DNA from: Triparma columacea
Taxonomy: Eukaryota; Sar; Bolidophyceae; Parmales; Triparmaceae
NCBI GenBank assembly: GCA_030267965.1
Contig: BRYA01000053.1
Span: forward strand, 1-64,000
Length of the DNA: 64,000 bases
Direction: 5' to 3'
In this document: positions 55,701 to 64,000 of the stretch, one piece after another
How positions within the stretch are numbered: the first letter of the stretch is position 1
How the letters are laid out: each line of letters begins with the position of its first letter
Translations under genes and position numbers: made by a program
Notes under the pieces: generated by a model
The model's database searches: none
What the model was told of the DNA's origin: nothing
Seen by the model: only the letters and a program-made list of their open reading frames with translations

Positions 55701-57242
55701 CTTGGGTCATCGACGAGTTTGACGTCGGGAGCGTGCCGCTGAACGACACCAGGGCAAACAGGGCCAACAGGGCGAGGTGAGAATCGGAAATAATCGCGGA
55801 ACTTGCAACACACACGGGCCATGTCCTCTAACGCAAAGCCCTTTTCGCGGCTCGGACCCCTTCCCTCACCCCGCAGGAGGAAGCTCACCGACAACGTCTG
55901 GGAGATCACCACGAACATGCCCAAATTGAGGCTCACGGTCGATGGCGTGGGTGGGAACAAGAGAGTGGGAGAGATTGGGAAGGCCAGGATGACCCTCGTT
56001 AACGAGGGTCAGGCCGATGCTGTGAACATATACCTCAAGACAAATCACCCCTGGGTTTACGTCCCAGCGAACGGGGCTTGGGAGGGGGTTAATAGAAGAG
56101 TCCCCAACTCTTGCGGTGCGAGTGGTACCGTTACTGACCTCCCAGTGCAGAAGCTCGCACCTGGGTCCACCGCGTCTGTGGACATGTTCGTCTTTAGCGG
56201 TACCCCCGGCCCCCAAGTGCTCGAGATGATTGTCCGGTATGAGGGCGAGAACGGAAAGGCGCGCACGGTATTTGCAAGGGAGGCCATGGATGTTTCTCCC
56301 GGCCTCGCCCTAGCTATCGCCACGCAGCCTAGCTACAAGAACGGGGCTGACTTTGTCACGAGCCTAGAATTTGGGAACGGGGGGGGGGAGGAGGTCAAGG
56401 TCGAGGATGTAATCATTGCGACACCGCACGCCAAGATCGCAAACGGTGGGGAAATGAGAGGAGGGGAAGAACTTGTCGTCGGGGTCGGAATGATGGGAGT
56501 CAAAAACATTGTCCTTGAGGGGGTTGAGGAGGCTGCTGGAGAGGTCTTGATAACGAAGTCAGACCCTTCTTCGACACCCGACAAAGACAATTCCGCCGTT
56601 GCCTTCTTTAACCTCCTTTACTCCAACGCCGAATACGTCAGAAGGGTGGCGGAGTGGGAGATGGAGAGGGAAAGAGAGGAGAAAGAGGGCTTCCAACCTA
56701 AGTCAATCCAGGAAATCAGGAGAGCCAACGCAGCTTTGACGAGGCAGAGGTCCCAGTCCGCTTCCGGCATGTCGTGCCAGCCCACGTCCATAGCCAGTAC
56801 CGTGGATTCCGAGGCTTGTAACGTAAATATCGCCGTCAAGTGGAGTGCCGGGGAAAGGCGGGGCGCCACCTTTGAAGTCGTGGAGATTCGTGGCAGGACC
56901 TTCAACAGCAGGTGCCCCTTCGTTGTTACTGCGGTCTACGACCCCTACGTGAAGTGGGAGGACGCAGGGGTGGAGAATAGCCTCGAAATCAAGCTTTATA
57001 ATCGACTCTACGCAAAGGAAGAGGTTGAGTTTCGCTTTGACTTCGGGGACGTTGACGGGGTTGAAGTGTCCGGGAAGAAATCCTTCAAGGGAAAGCTAGG
57101 CGGGGGCCAAGAAAACACGGTGCGCTTGCGCACCATGTTCACCACGTGCGGCGTCTACAACCTCCAAAATGTGACCCTAACAGTCAAGGAGATTCCTTTC
57201 CTTTTCTCCTTCCAGTGGCTTGTCGAGGTTTTGCAAGATTGA
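52759..57242 (+). CDS. TRAPPC8: TRAPP complex subunit 8 (TRAPPC8/Trs85)
   Basis: CDS joins 52759-53273, 53376-53967, 54025-54705, 54799-55086, 55175-55776 and 55877-57242; all phases agree, 1,347 aa, close to human TRAPPC8. It is a specific subunit of the TRAPPIII tethering complex, which activates Rab1/Ypt1 in secretion and autophagy. Supporting marks are the early STLMNRQLFGLYNSHSLTPS-type block, the TSLRDFLETTARTHVLPSVE helix and the RVIYTLGGIVTDKRKGIRNF motif, typical of the family just before its helical repeats (YSHSSVESCTSMLAWSLMTARDYSGA). The C-terminal half is beta-rich (Ig/ASPIC-like NVKVKVKNSAGGEVRI). A run of 21 Ns (53981-54001) lies in intron 2 and does not touch coding sequence. 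Confidence 0.85.
53981..54001. other. Assembly gap next to a C homopolymer
   Basis: Twenty-one Ns inside TRAPPC8 intron 2, followed by a C tract of about 18 bases. The intron splice sites on both sides are visible. Confidence 0.95.
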
Positions 57243-57333
57243 GGGGGCGACAAATAATATCATGAGAGAGCCGAGTTTTTGACCAAATTTTAGTTTGGGT
57301 CATTTATTAACATCACAAAAATATAACACCACA

Positions 57334-60300
57334 TCACAATTCTCCCTCGTCGTCACTCAACATTAAATCCTCTGTTTCCTTCCTGTCTCTCCCCCCCTCC
57401 CACCTCCCAACCGCAGCCCCAATCTTTCCTCCACCTGCATGCCTCGCGTAGGCCTTCATTCTTCCCATCATTGCTTCTTCAGAGAAAAAGTCGTCGACAT
57501 CGGCTATCCCAGCTTTGCCCCCAAAGCCGGAAGCTTCCGTCAAGTCCCTCATACTGAAATCTACATGTGCTCCCCCCCCTTTCTCCCCCCCCTCCCCCCC
57601 TCCACTCCCCCAGCTCCTTCCACCTCCTGTTGCAATTTCACCAACTACAAGCTTGAGTTCTCTGTGGTACTCAGAGACGAAGGCGGCGCTGCTATCGTCC
57701 GAAAGATCGCTCGGATTCACCTTGATATGGCTCAGTGCGTGCACCAGGCACATCATAATGTCCCCCTGGCTCCCGAACCTCTCAACGTGCAGGTAGAGGG
57801 TCTTTGATCTATCATCGTAGTGGTACGAGTTTCTGAATGCGTTACGAACGTAACTGCTGCGAGGAAGGGTGTCGGCGATCTTGATCACCAAAGAGTCACC
57901 CATCCCAACGATGGTAGCGACGCGCTTGGCAAATCCCAGCCTAACACACTCCACAGTGGTGAGATCAGATTCATCTCGAGACGACAGCTCGTTTGACGCC
58001 GGCGGTAGGAGCAAGACGTCTCGGGGATCTTGGTACACGTTTGCATCGACTCCCACTTTACCTTCCGCAACTCCTGCGGGGCCAACTTTCCCAGCAAGCG
58101 ACGCCAAGGCCCTTTCGATATTCTCGAGCTTTTCTCCAACCCAAGCTGGGGTCCCTCCCCCCCCCCCCCCATCCCCAATCCTCCCTCCACCTCCGACATT
58201 CATGCCTGCGACCGCCTTGGTCAGTGAGACCTTCCCTTTCTTGAATCTGGCTGCGGCAATAACCTTCTTTCCCGCGAGCAAAAATTTCTTCCTTGCCGCC
58301 CTTACCCCATCTTTTCCTCCACTGCTGCCAGCCACGACGCCAGCAACTGAAATTGCGCTATTCGCAACCTTCTCAACTAACTCGATCTCCCTTTCCTTCT
58401 TTCCCTCAAGCTCCTTCTTCTTCTTTTCCAACGCTAGCCTCTTCTTGTCCCGTCTGGCCTTCAGCTTGTCGTTGAGTTTCTTCTTCTTTTCAAGTTTCGC
58501 TTGCTCCAACGCTTCCATTTGGGCACTGTGCTCCTCATTAAACTTTTCAATTAGTTTATTTTTTTCCTCGTCGTTAGCCACATCGTCCAATTCGTTCATC
58601 CTGCTCTCCATTTCTTCCTTGTGTTTTTTCTCCATCTCCTCCTTCTCCTCCTCCAACTTCTTGGTCGCCATTTCTTGTTCCTCTCTCATTTGGCCTTCGA
58701 GTTCCTTCATGGCATTGACCCTATCCCTCTCCATCTCCTCCAAGGCCTTCCTCTTCTCCTCTTCGAGAGCTGCGATCTTTTCCGCCTTCTCCTTCTCGAT
58801 CCTTTCCTGCTGGGCCTTAATCTCCTCCTCAGCCCTTTTCACATCTGCGGCTAGCTCTTCCTCGCTCTTGTTAGTTGTGGCAAGGTTAGCCTGCCTCACC
58901 TCTTCAAGCTGTTGCTGCCTCAGTCCGATCTGCTGCATCATGTGAGCTTCTTCCAGAATGGCAGAAATGCTCCTCTCGGCCTCCTCCCTTTTGTTGCTGA
59001 ACTCCTCGTCCAAGTCTCTCATTTTGGCAGTACGTTCCTCCTCGCTGTACCCGTCGACGAGCAGAAGCTGCTTCCTCTTGATGCTCTTCTCGTCAAAAAC
59101 TGCATTCAAAGCTTCCCTGAGCTTCCCGCTCCTTTCCTTGTACTGCGAAGTCAGGAGAGCGGTCGTTTCTCTGTTGTGCCTATCAACGAACACCTTTTCG
59201 ACAGCCTTTTGCACAAAAATGTCAGGAACCAAATCGCCGTCTCCGATCATGCTCACCAGGGCTTGCTCTACCTCCTCCTCTTGCATTTCGTCATCCTCTC
59301 CAGCAATTTCAGCCCTCGCCTTGTCCAATGCTACCTCCCAAGGCGCCAACGATTTGGTCTTCTTCAGCTTCCCCACTGCCCCACCGCCCGAAACGACATT
59401 CTCCTTCATCTCCTCCTCCTCTTTCTGCGCCCTCTTCAAATTCTCGAGTTGTTGCTCTTGCTTCTTCTTCAACTCCTTCTGCCGCTTCTTCTTCAACCTT
59501 TCCGCGAGCTTTTGCTTCTGTTTGTTTTTCTTCTCCTCCATTGCGCCCTTCCTACCCTCATTCTTCTCTTCCTCCTCCCTCTTGAGCTTCTCCAACTTTA
59601 CCCTCGCTGATTCTTCATCTGCCTTCCTCCTTGTCTCCTCCTCAGCTTCCCTCGCAGCCAAGTTAACAATCTCTCTCGACTCTTTCATTTGCCCTTCTTC
59701 AGCCTCCAAACTTTTCTTGACGGCCTGTAGCTTCACCTTAGACATAACTTCCCTGAGTCTCCCCTTCCCCTCTTGCTTCACGTCAATCTCAATCTCCTTC
59801 TCCTTCTTATGCCTCTCAACCCCGCCTAGCCCTTGCAGCATGCTTTGCATTTCTTCCATCTTCTTGAGCATAGCCTCCTGCATTTGCCTTGCATTCTCTT
59901 CCATGGCCGCCTGCATTTGTTCCTGTAACCTCTTGTCTCCCTCAAGACTTAGCTGTTGCAGCTTGACAATCTCCTCCTGCATCGCAAGTTCCGCAGCCCT
60001 TGCTGCCTGCTGGTCGCTCCTCAACTCCAAGGACAGCTTGTTTGCGATTTCGACCTCTTGCTTCTTCATCTCGGTATGGAACTCTTCGTCAACCTTTTCG
60101 ATTTCTTCCTTCTCCTTCTCCATGAGTTCTTCGACAGCAGCAGCCTTCTCCTCCTGGGAGGCGCCCTTCTTACCCTCGATCATCTTCAGCTTTGCCTTCC
60201 TTCTCTTTTCCAATCTAGCCATCAAGGCGTCTTTCTTTTCCTTCTTCTTAGCTCCCATGTCTGCCTTCATGGCAGCGATGTCCTGCTCATTTTGATTCTT

Positions 60301-63300
60301 AAGCTTGAGAAGTCTCTCGTTATCACTGAGTTGCTTCTCCTGAGCGCTTTCAAAATCCATTTCCTTCATTGCCAACTTGCCCTCAAGCTTCTCTTCAATG
60401 AGGTTCTTCTCGGCGACAACGCTCTCATCAATCCTGCTGTCTATCTCCCCCATTCTTAGCTCGATGTCCTTCTCAGAAGCACCAAGATCCTGCATCTCTT
60501 GGGCTACCTCTACCTTCTCCTTGGTCTTTTCGGCTTCCAACTCAGCCAGGAGCGCCATCTTTTCAGCTAACATTTCGTTTCTCAGCATCTGCACCTCCAT
60601 CTCGTGCTGGGCCTTAACCTTCGCCATCACAGCCTCCTGGTCAGCGACATGCCCCGAGATGATATTTCCTTGATAGACGGCGTCCGTAACTGCCTTTGCC
60701 TCGCCAGCCACCAGGGTGTTCTCAAGCTTCTGAAGCTCAAATGCAGCCTTTGCGTCCTCCGCGGCAAGCTCCGCCTTGACAACCTCGTCGTTCTTCCCTC
60801 CTACTCCTGCCTTAGCCTTAGCCTCCTTCGCCTTTCGCCTCGCGGCAAGTTTGTCCCTCAAGGCGCTCTTCCTCTTTGCCTTGTCGCTATCTAAGCTATG
60901 TTGGAGAGCAAGCATGTCTTTGCTGTTGTCCGCCTTCATCTTCATTAGGTGGGCATTGTAATCATAGTCCCCAACATATGCCGCCTCGATTGTATCACTG
61001 TGCTCCTCCTCCTTCAACTTCGTCTTCTCTGCATTCTCCTTCTGCTGAGAAACCTTGAGCTGATTCAAGGCCACCTCTGCCTCGTTCTGTAGACTCTTTA
61101 CGGCAGTCTCAATTTCAACTTCTCCTCCACCCCCTTCCACGACTGACAAGATCTTCTTCTCCTTCAACGCATCGAGCTCTGCCAAGAGCTGCTCCCTCTG
61201 CCTAGCGTTTTCCTCCTCCATTCTGGCCTTTAGCCGAAGCAGGTCTTGCTCGTGAAGAACCTTGAGAACGGCGAGTTCTTCCTCAGTTGCTACGTGTGCC
61301 TTGGAAACACTATCATCGATCACCTTTATCTCCTCCAACTCGGCCTTCTCCGTGTCGAGGTCCGCCTCGAGCTTGGCCATCTTCGCACCCTCCTCTTCAG
61401 CCATTCTGCTCATCTCGTCATTGATGTCTTCATCGCTCAGCCCTTGCTTCTTCATCCTGGCAGCCTTTGCTTTCCTCTGCGCCGCCAACCTCCTTTTGAG
61501 CTGTTCCCTTCTCTCTCTCTTGCTCCTTTCAAGCTGGACGCTGAGGTCGGAAAGCCCAGCTTCATGGGTTCCCTTCACCCTCGCAAGCTCTAATTCGTAG
61601 TCAACTCCACCTCCGACGCCAGAAATCGCTTCATGTTGCATGTGCCTCATTTCCTGCAAAGCCGCCTCTTCATCCTTCTCGATATCGGACTCAAGCTTGC
61701 GGATGGCAGCCTTGGACTGCGTGACGGCAAGCTTCTCGGCAGCCTCTACCTGAGCTTCGTTCGCTCCACGCTGTGCAAGTTTGGCCAGTTTCTCCGCCTT
61801 TCTTGCAGCAAGCTTCGCCATCAGCTCCTGCCTCTTTGCCGCCGCTTTGGTATTGAGGGTTTGCTGCAAGTGGTTGAGTTCTGTGTTATGTAGGTTCTTC
61901 AGCTTCTCGAGGACCTCCGCCGAGTCATCGACGACGACCTCGATTGGATTCCTAGCGGCCACAACAGCGGCTTCGGCCTTATCGATCACAAGCCTAGCCT
62001 CGCCTTCCATCTTCGCAGCAAATGCCTCCTCGTTCTCCTTCGATTCAGCCTCCATCTTTTCCACCTCCTTCCCAATCTCTTCGCTGCTAGCCCCTTTGTG
62101 CTTCATCGAGAGCTCCTTCATTTTCCTTCTGGCTTCGAGTCGCTTCTTGAGTGCAGCCTTTCTGTCCTTCATACTCATTTCGGTTTCTCTCTTGAGGTCC
62201 TTGAGCCTTTCTTCATTGAGCTTCTTGAGTCTCTCGAGTTCAGCCTGGTAATTTTCTTCCCCGGACTGCTTCATTGCTGCTGCTTGCATTTGCTTCTCCT
62301 CGGCTATCATCTCCACAAGCTCCTCAGCAGCCGCCTTTTCGAACGCCTGGAGATCCTCGAAGTCCTGCTTTGCAAGCTCTTCCTCGGCCTTCTGAACTTC
62401 TTCAGAAGAAGAGTTGAACTTCGACATCTCTTGTAGCTTCTTGGCCCTCCGGAGTCGTAATTTCTCCTCCAAGCTATTCTTTGCCTGCTTTTGTTTGTCG
62501 CCCATGGTGGCGGCCAGATTGTGAAGATTGTCAACATGGAGCTTCCTTAGCCTCTGGAGCTCAGGATCAAAGTCCTCAGCCACCTTCTCAGCCTTAGCGA
62601 ACTGCTGCAATGTAGCGCTGACAACCTTTTTGTTCTCAACATCGATCGCAGCTAGAAGCTGCTGCTCTTCCAGGCTCGCCTCGGCATCAAAGTTATCCAT
62701 TTCTGCCTCAACTTCCGTGGACGTTTTCCCGCTTTCATTGAGCTCCTTCTTCCTCGCCTTTCTCTTTGCATCAAGCTTGGCCTTCAGCAAATCATGCCTC
62801 CTCTTCTTCTCCGCCTCAAGGTCCGACTGGAGGTTGGCCAAACCCTCGCCATGGCTTGCAAGAAGCCGCGCCATCTCATCCCTTGGGTCGTAACCGTCTT
62901 GCACTTGCTTCTGCTGCCTCGTCTTCTCAGCATATATTGCTCTGGCTTCTTGATTGTCTAGTCTGGTCACCAAGGCGGCCATCTCCTCGCTCTCCGAATC
63001 GTCGAGTTTCTTCATCTCCTCGTCAACGTCGTCGGGAGACGCGCCCTTCTCCTTCAACTGCGCCATCTTTTGGGCCCGTCTCGCAGCCAGCTTTGCTTTG
63101 AGACCATCTTTGGCCCTCTTGCCGTCCCGCTCAAGCGCAAACTTTACCTCCCTCATTTCCCTCTCGTGAAGCTTCTTCAGAGCTGCCATCTTTGCCTCAT
63201 CATCACCCACGGTGGAATCATGCCGAAGGAGCGTGGTGATGCCCTCGGGGAGGTTCTTCTCAAAGAACTTGGCAAATCTCTCCTCGCTACCTGTCTTGAA

Positions 63301-64000
63301 ATTCTTCATTAGGAGATCGGCGTCAAACGATAGCTCCGATTCTCCCCTTGCAGAGACAATCTTGGAGAAATCCTTCTCGAACTGCATAGTTTTTACAGCA
63401 AGATCGTCGAATTCTTTCATGAGTTTCTTCGCGAAGGAATACAACGCGACCAATACACTAACATCGGATGCTTGCATTTCAGCCCTGGCCTCGTGAAGAT
63501 ACCCGATGGTGCGTTTATCCCTATCTCCCTGGGCCTCGAGCATTCTTACTCTACTCGCGTTAGCCTTCTTGTCGAAGGCTTCTTGCTCATCCTCGCTATC
63601 GATCTTGATCCTCGCAGCAGCTGTGTGTTGCTCAAAGAGGCTAAGGTCCATCTTATTCTTCACAGCAATGAAATGCTTTGCGTAGCCCTCCTCAATCTCA
63701 CCCATGGTGTTGAGCATTCGAAGGCGTTCGGATTTGCTAACGGGGTTCAAGAGAGCCTTGGCACGCACGCTTTCTAGAACAAGTTCTCCATTTCTGTTCA
63801 CCCCGCTTTGGCTGGCTGGCAGAGATTCCAGCTCCGTTTTGAGATCATCAAGGGCAATCTCGGCTTGCTGTGCTAAGTAGCTCTTGAGCTCCTCATGCAA
63901 AGTTCCTCTCTCCAACTCCTCCCTCTGGCGATCTGTACATCTCTCCAACTCAGAGTGAAGATCCTGCTGCAATGTATCAAGGAGCCTCCTCCTTGCCTCT
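57334..64000 (-). CDS. Giant repeated coiled-coil protein, 5' end beyond the window
   Basis: The open frame runs from the stop at 57334 to the window edge at 64000 without interruption, so at least 2,220 aa are encoded and the start is not seen (the 63972 'start' is a TTG). The protein is almost all alpha-helical coiled coil. About ten tandem repeats of 90-110 aa run along 60200-63200, each with L..LH...L..L, a basic LKAKLAARRAQK-like helix, a G-A/S-S-x-E/D-E/D turn and an acidic helix. A Glu/Lys-rich region and a Gly-rich stretch lead to a distinct C-terminal domain (about 57550-58000) with RLGFAKRVATIVGMGDSLVI, SYHYDDRSKTLYLHVERFG and MMCLVHALSHIKV. Family not recognised; a cytoskeletal or scaffold role is likely. 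No intron is visible in 6.6 kb. Confidence 0.85.
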   Translation of the reverse strand, partial: EARRRLLDTLQQDLHSELERCTDRQREELERGTLHEELKSYLAQQAEIALDDLKTELESLPASQSGVNRNGELVLESVRAKALLNPVSKSERLRMLNTMGEIEEGYAKHFIAVKNKMDLSLFEQHTAAARIKIDSEDEQEAFDKKANASRVRMLEAQGDRDKRTIGYLHEARAEMQASDVSVLVALYSFAKKLMKEFDDLAVKTMQFEKDFSKIVSARGESELSFDADLLMKNFKTGSEERFAKFFEKNLPEGITTLLRHDSTVGDDEAKMAALKKLHEREMREVKFALERDGKRAKDGLKAKLAARRAQKMAQLKEKGASPDDVDEEMKKLDDSESEEMAALVTRLDNQEARAIYAEKTRQQKQVQDGYDPRDEMARLLASHGEGLANLQSDLEAEKKRRHDLLKAKLDAKRKARKKELNESGKTSTEVEAEMDNFDAEASLEEQQLLAAIDVENKKVVSATLQQFAKAEKVAEDFDPELQRLRKLHVDNLHNLAATMGDKQKQAKNSLEEKLRLRRAKKLQEMSKFNSSSEEVQKAEEELAKQDFEDLQAFEKAAAEELVEMIAEEKQMQAAAMKQSGEENYQAELERLKKLNEERLKDLKRETEMSMKDRKAALKKRLEARRKMKELSMKHKGASSEEIGKEVEKMEAESKENEEAFAAKMEGEARLVIDKAEAAVVAARNPIEVVVDDSAEVLEKLKNLHNTELNHLQQTLNTKAAAKRQELMAKLAARKAEKLAKLAQRGANEAQVEAAEKLAVTQSKAAIRKLESDIEKDEEAALQEMRHMQHEAISGVGGGVDYELELARVKGTHEAGLSDLSVQLERSKRERREQLKRRLAAQRKAKAARMKKQGLSDEDINDEMSRMAEEEGAKMAKLEADLDTEKAELEEIKVIDDSVSKAHVATEEELAVLKVLHEQDLLRLKARMEEENARQREQLLAELDALKEKKILSVVEGGGGEVEIETAVKSLQNEAEVALNQLKVSQQKENAEKTKLKEEEHSDTIEAAYVGDYDYNAHLMKMKADNSKDMLALQHSLDSDKAKRKSALRDKLAARRKAKEAKAKAGVGGKNDEVVKAELAAEDAKAAFELQKLENTLVAGEAKAVTDAVYQGNIISGHVADQEAVMAKVKAQHEMEVQMLRNEMLAEKMALLAELEAEKTKEKVEVAQEMQDLGASEKDIELRMGEIDSRIDESVVAEKNLIEEKLEGKLAMKEMDFESAQEKQLSDNERLLKLKNQNEQDIAAMKADMGAKKKEKKDALMARLEKRRKAKLKMIEGKKGASQEEKAAAVEELMEKEKEEIEKVDEEFHTEMKKQEVEIANKLSLELRSDQQAARAAELAMQEEIVKLQQLSLEGDKRLQEQMQAAMEENARQMQEAMLKKMEEMQSMLQGLGGVERHKKEKEIEIDVKQEGKGRLREVMSKVKLQAVKKSLEAEEGQMKESREIVNLAAREAEEETRRKADEESARVKLEKLKREEEEKNEGRKGAMEEKKNKQKQKLAERLKKKRQKELKKKQEQQLENLKRAQKEEEEMKENVVSGGGAVGKLKKTKSLAPWEVALDKARAEIAGEDDEMQEEEVEQALVSMIGDGDLVPDIFVQKAVEKVFVDRHNRETTALLTSQYKERSGKLREALNAVFDEKSIKRKQLLLVDGYSEEERTAKMRDLDEEFSNKREEAERSISAILEEAHMMQQIGLRQQQLEEVRQANLATTNKSEEELAADVKRAEEEIKAQQERIEKEKAEKIAALEEEKRKALEEMERDRVNAMKELEGQMREEQEMATKKLEEEKEEMEKKHKEEMESRMNELDDVANDEEKNKLIEKFNEEHSAQMEALEQAKLEKKKKLNDKLKARRDKKRLALEKKKKELEGKKEREIELVEKVANSAISVAGVVAGSSGGKDGVRAARKKFLLAGKKVIAAARFKKGKVSLTKAVAGMNVGGGGRIGDGGGGGGTPAWVGEKLENIERALASLAGKVGPAGVAEGKVGVDANVYQDPRDVLLLPPASNELSSRDESDLTTVECVRLGFAKRVATIVGMGDSLVIKIADTLPRSSYVRNAFRNSYHYDDRSKTLYLHVERFGSQGDIMMCLVHALSHIKVNPSDLSDDSSAAFVSEYHRELKLVVGEIATGGGRSWGSGGGEGGEKGGGAHVDFSMRDLTEASGFGGKAGIADVDDFFSEEAMMGRMKAYARHAGGGKIGAAVGRWEGGRDRKETEDLMLSDDEGEL
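60200..63200 (-). repeat. About ten protein-level coiled-coil repeats, 90-110 aa each
   Basis: Copies can be aligned by eye from the translation: each starts with a leucine heptad segment (such as KKLHEREMREVKFALERD), then KAKLAARRAQKMAQL-like basic helix, a glycine-containing turn (EKGASPDDVDEEM) and an acidic stretch. Copies are well diverged in DNA, so the array is old rather than a recent minisatellite. Confidence 0.75.

Noticed and set aside
57869..60295. Long plus-strand ORFs of 358 and 445 codons rich in Ser, Phe and Leu
   Set aside because: They are antisense readings of the Lys/Glu codons of the coiled-coil gene, which produce Phe/Leu/Ser artefacts.

Overview
This is a chromosome end from a eukaryote. 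It starts with 70 bp of CCCTAA telomere repeat; read on the other strand this is TTAGGG running outward, so the chromosome terminus is at position 1. The rest is a compact, intron-bearing nuclear genome, with most introns about 80-370 bp and a strongly preferred GTGAG donor. The gene set (P2C Na+/K+-type ATPase with an enlarged M7-M8 loop, EMAP-like protein with EF-hands, degenerate kinesin, mevalonate pathway enzyme, ABC1 kinase) suggests a flagellated marine protist, most likely a stramenopile alga. The species is inference only. Two runs of N (33324-33407 and 53981-54001) sit on G or C homopolymers.

Region 1 (1-11 kb) is subtelomeric and accessory. After 660 bp of CT/CA-rich repeats come two minus-strand genes. 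The first (729-6889) is a 1,891-aa receptor kinase: signal peptide, C-type lectin domain, EGF-like modules, three tandem right-handed beta-helix (chlamydial PMP-like) modules, one membrane helix, a possible START-like region and a TKL-type kinase. The second (6794-10788) is a mosaic gene made of tandemly duplicated units plus an internally repeat-expanded fragment of the proteasome subunit RPN2/PSMD1. Its last exon overlaps the receptor's first exon in the same reading frame.

Region 2 (11-33 kb) is housekeeping: an NAD(P)-binding Rossmann protein, SURF6/Rrp14, the Na+/K+-type ATPase, a glycine-zipper protein, beta-tubulin, ribosomal protein eS27, a ZIP metal transporter, the proteasome chaperone PSMD9, mevalonate diphosphate decarboxylase with a C-terminal membrane anchor, and COMMD5.

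Region 3 (33-64 kb) is dense and enriched in cytoskeletal and trafficking proteins: a 2,343-aa EF-hand/triple-EML WD40 protein, an ABC1-family kinase, two unknown membrane proteins, a tail-anchored methyltransferase-like protein, a kinesin-like protein whose nucleotide-binding motifs are all degenerate, a Ser/Pro-rich protein, TRAPPC8, and the 3' part of a giant repeated coiled-coil protein that runs off the window.

Exon coordinates below were derived by hand from splice signals, and phases were checked across every junction given. Several ORFs begin at non-ATG codons; starts were moved to the first supported ATG. No tRNA, rRNA or CRISPR was recognised.
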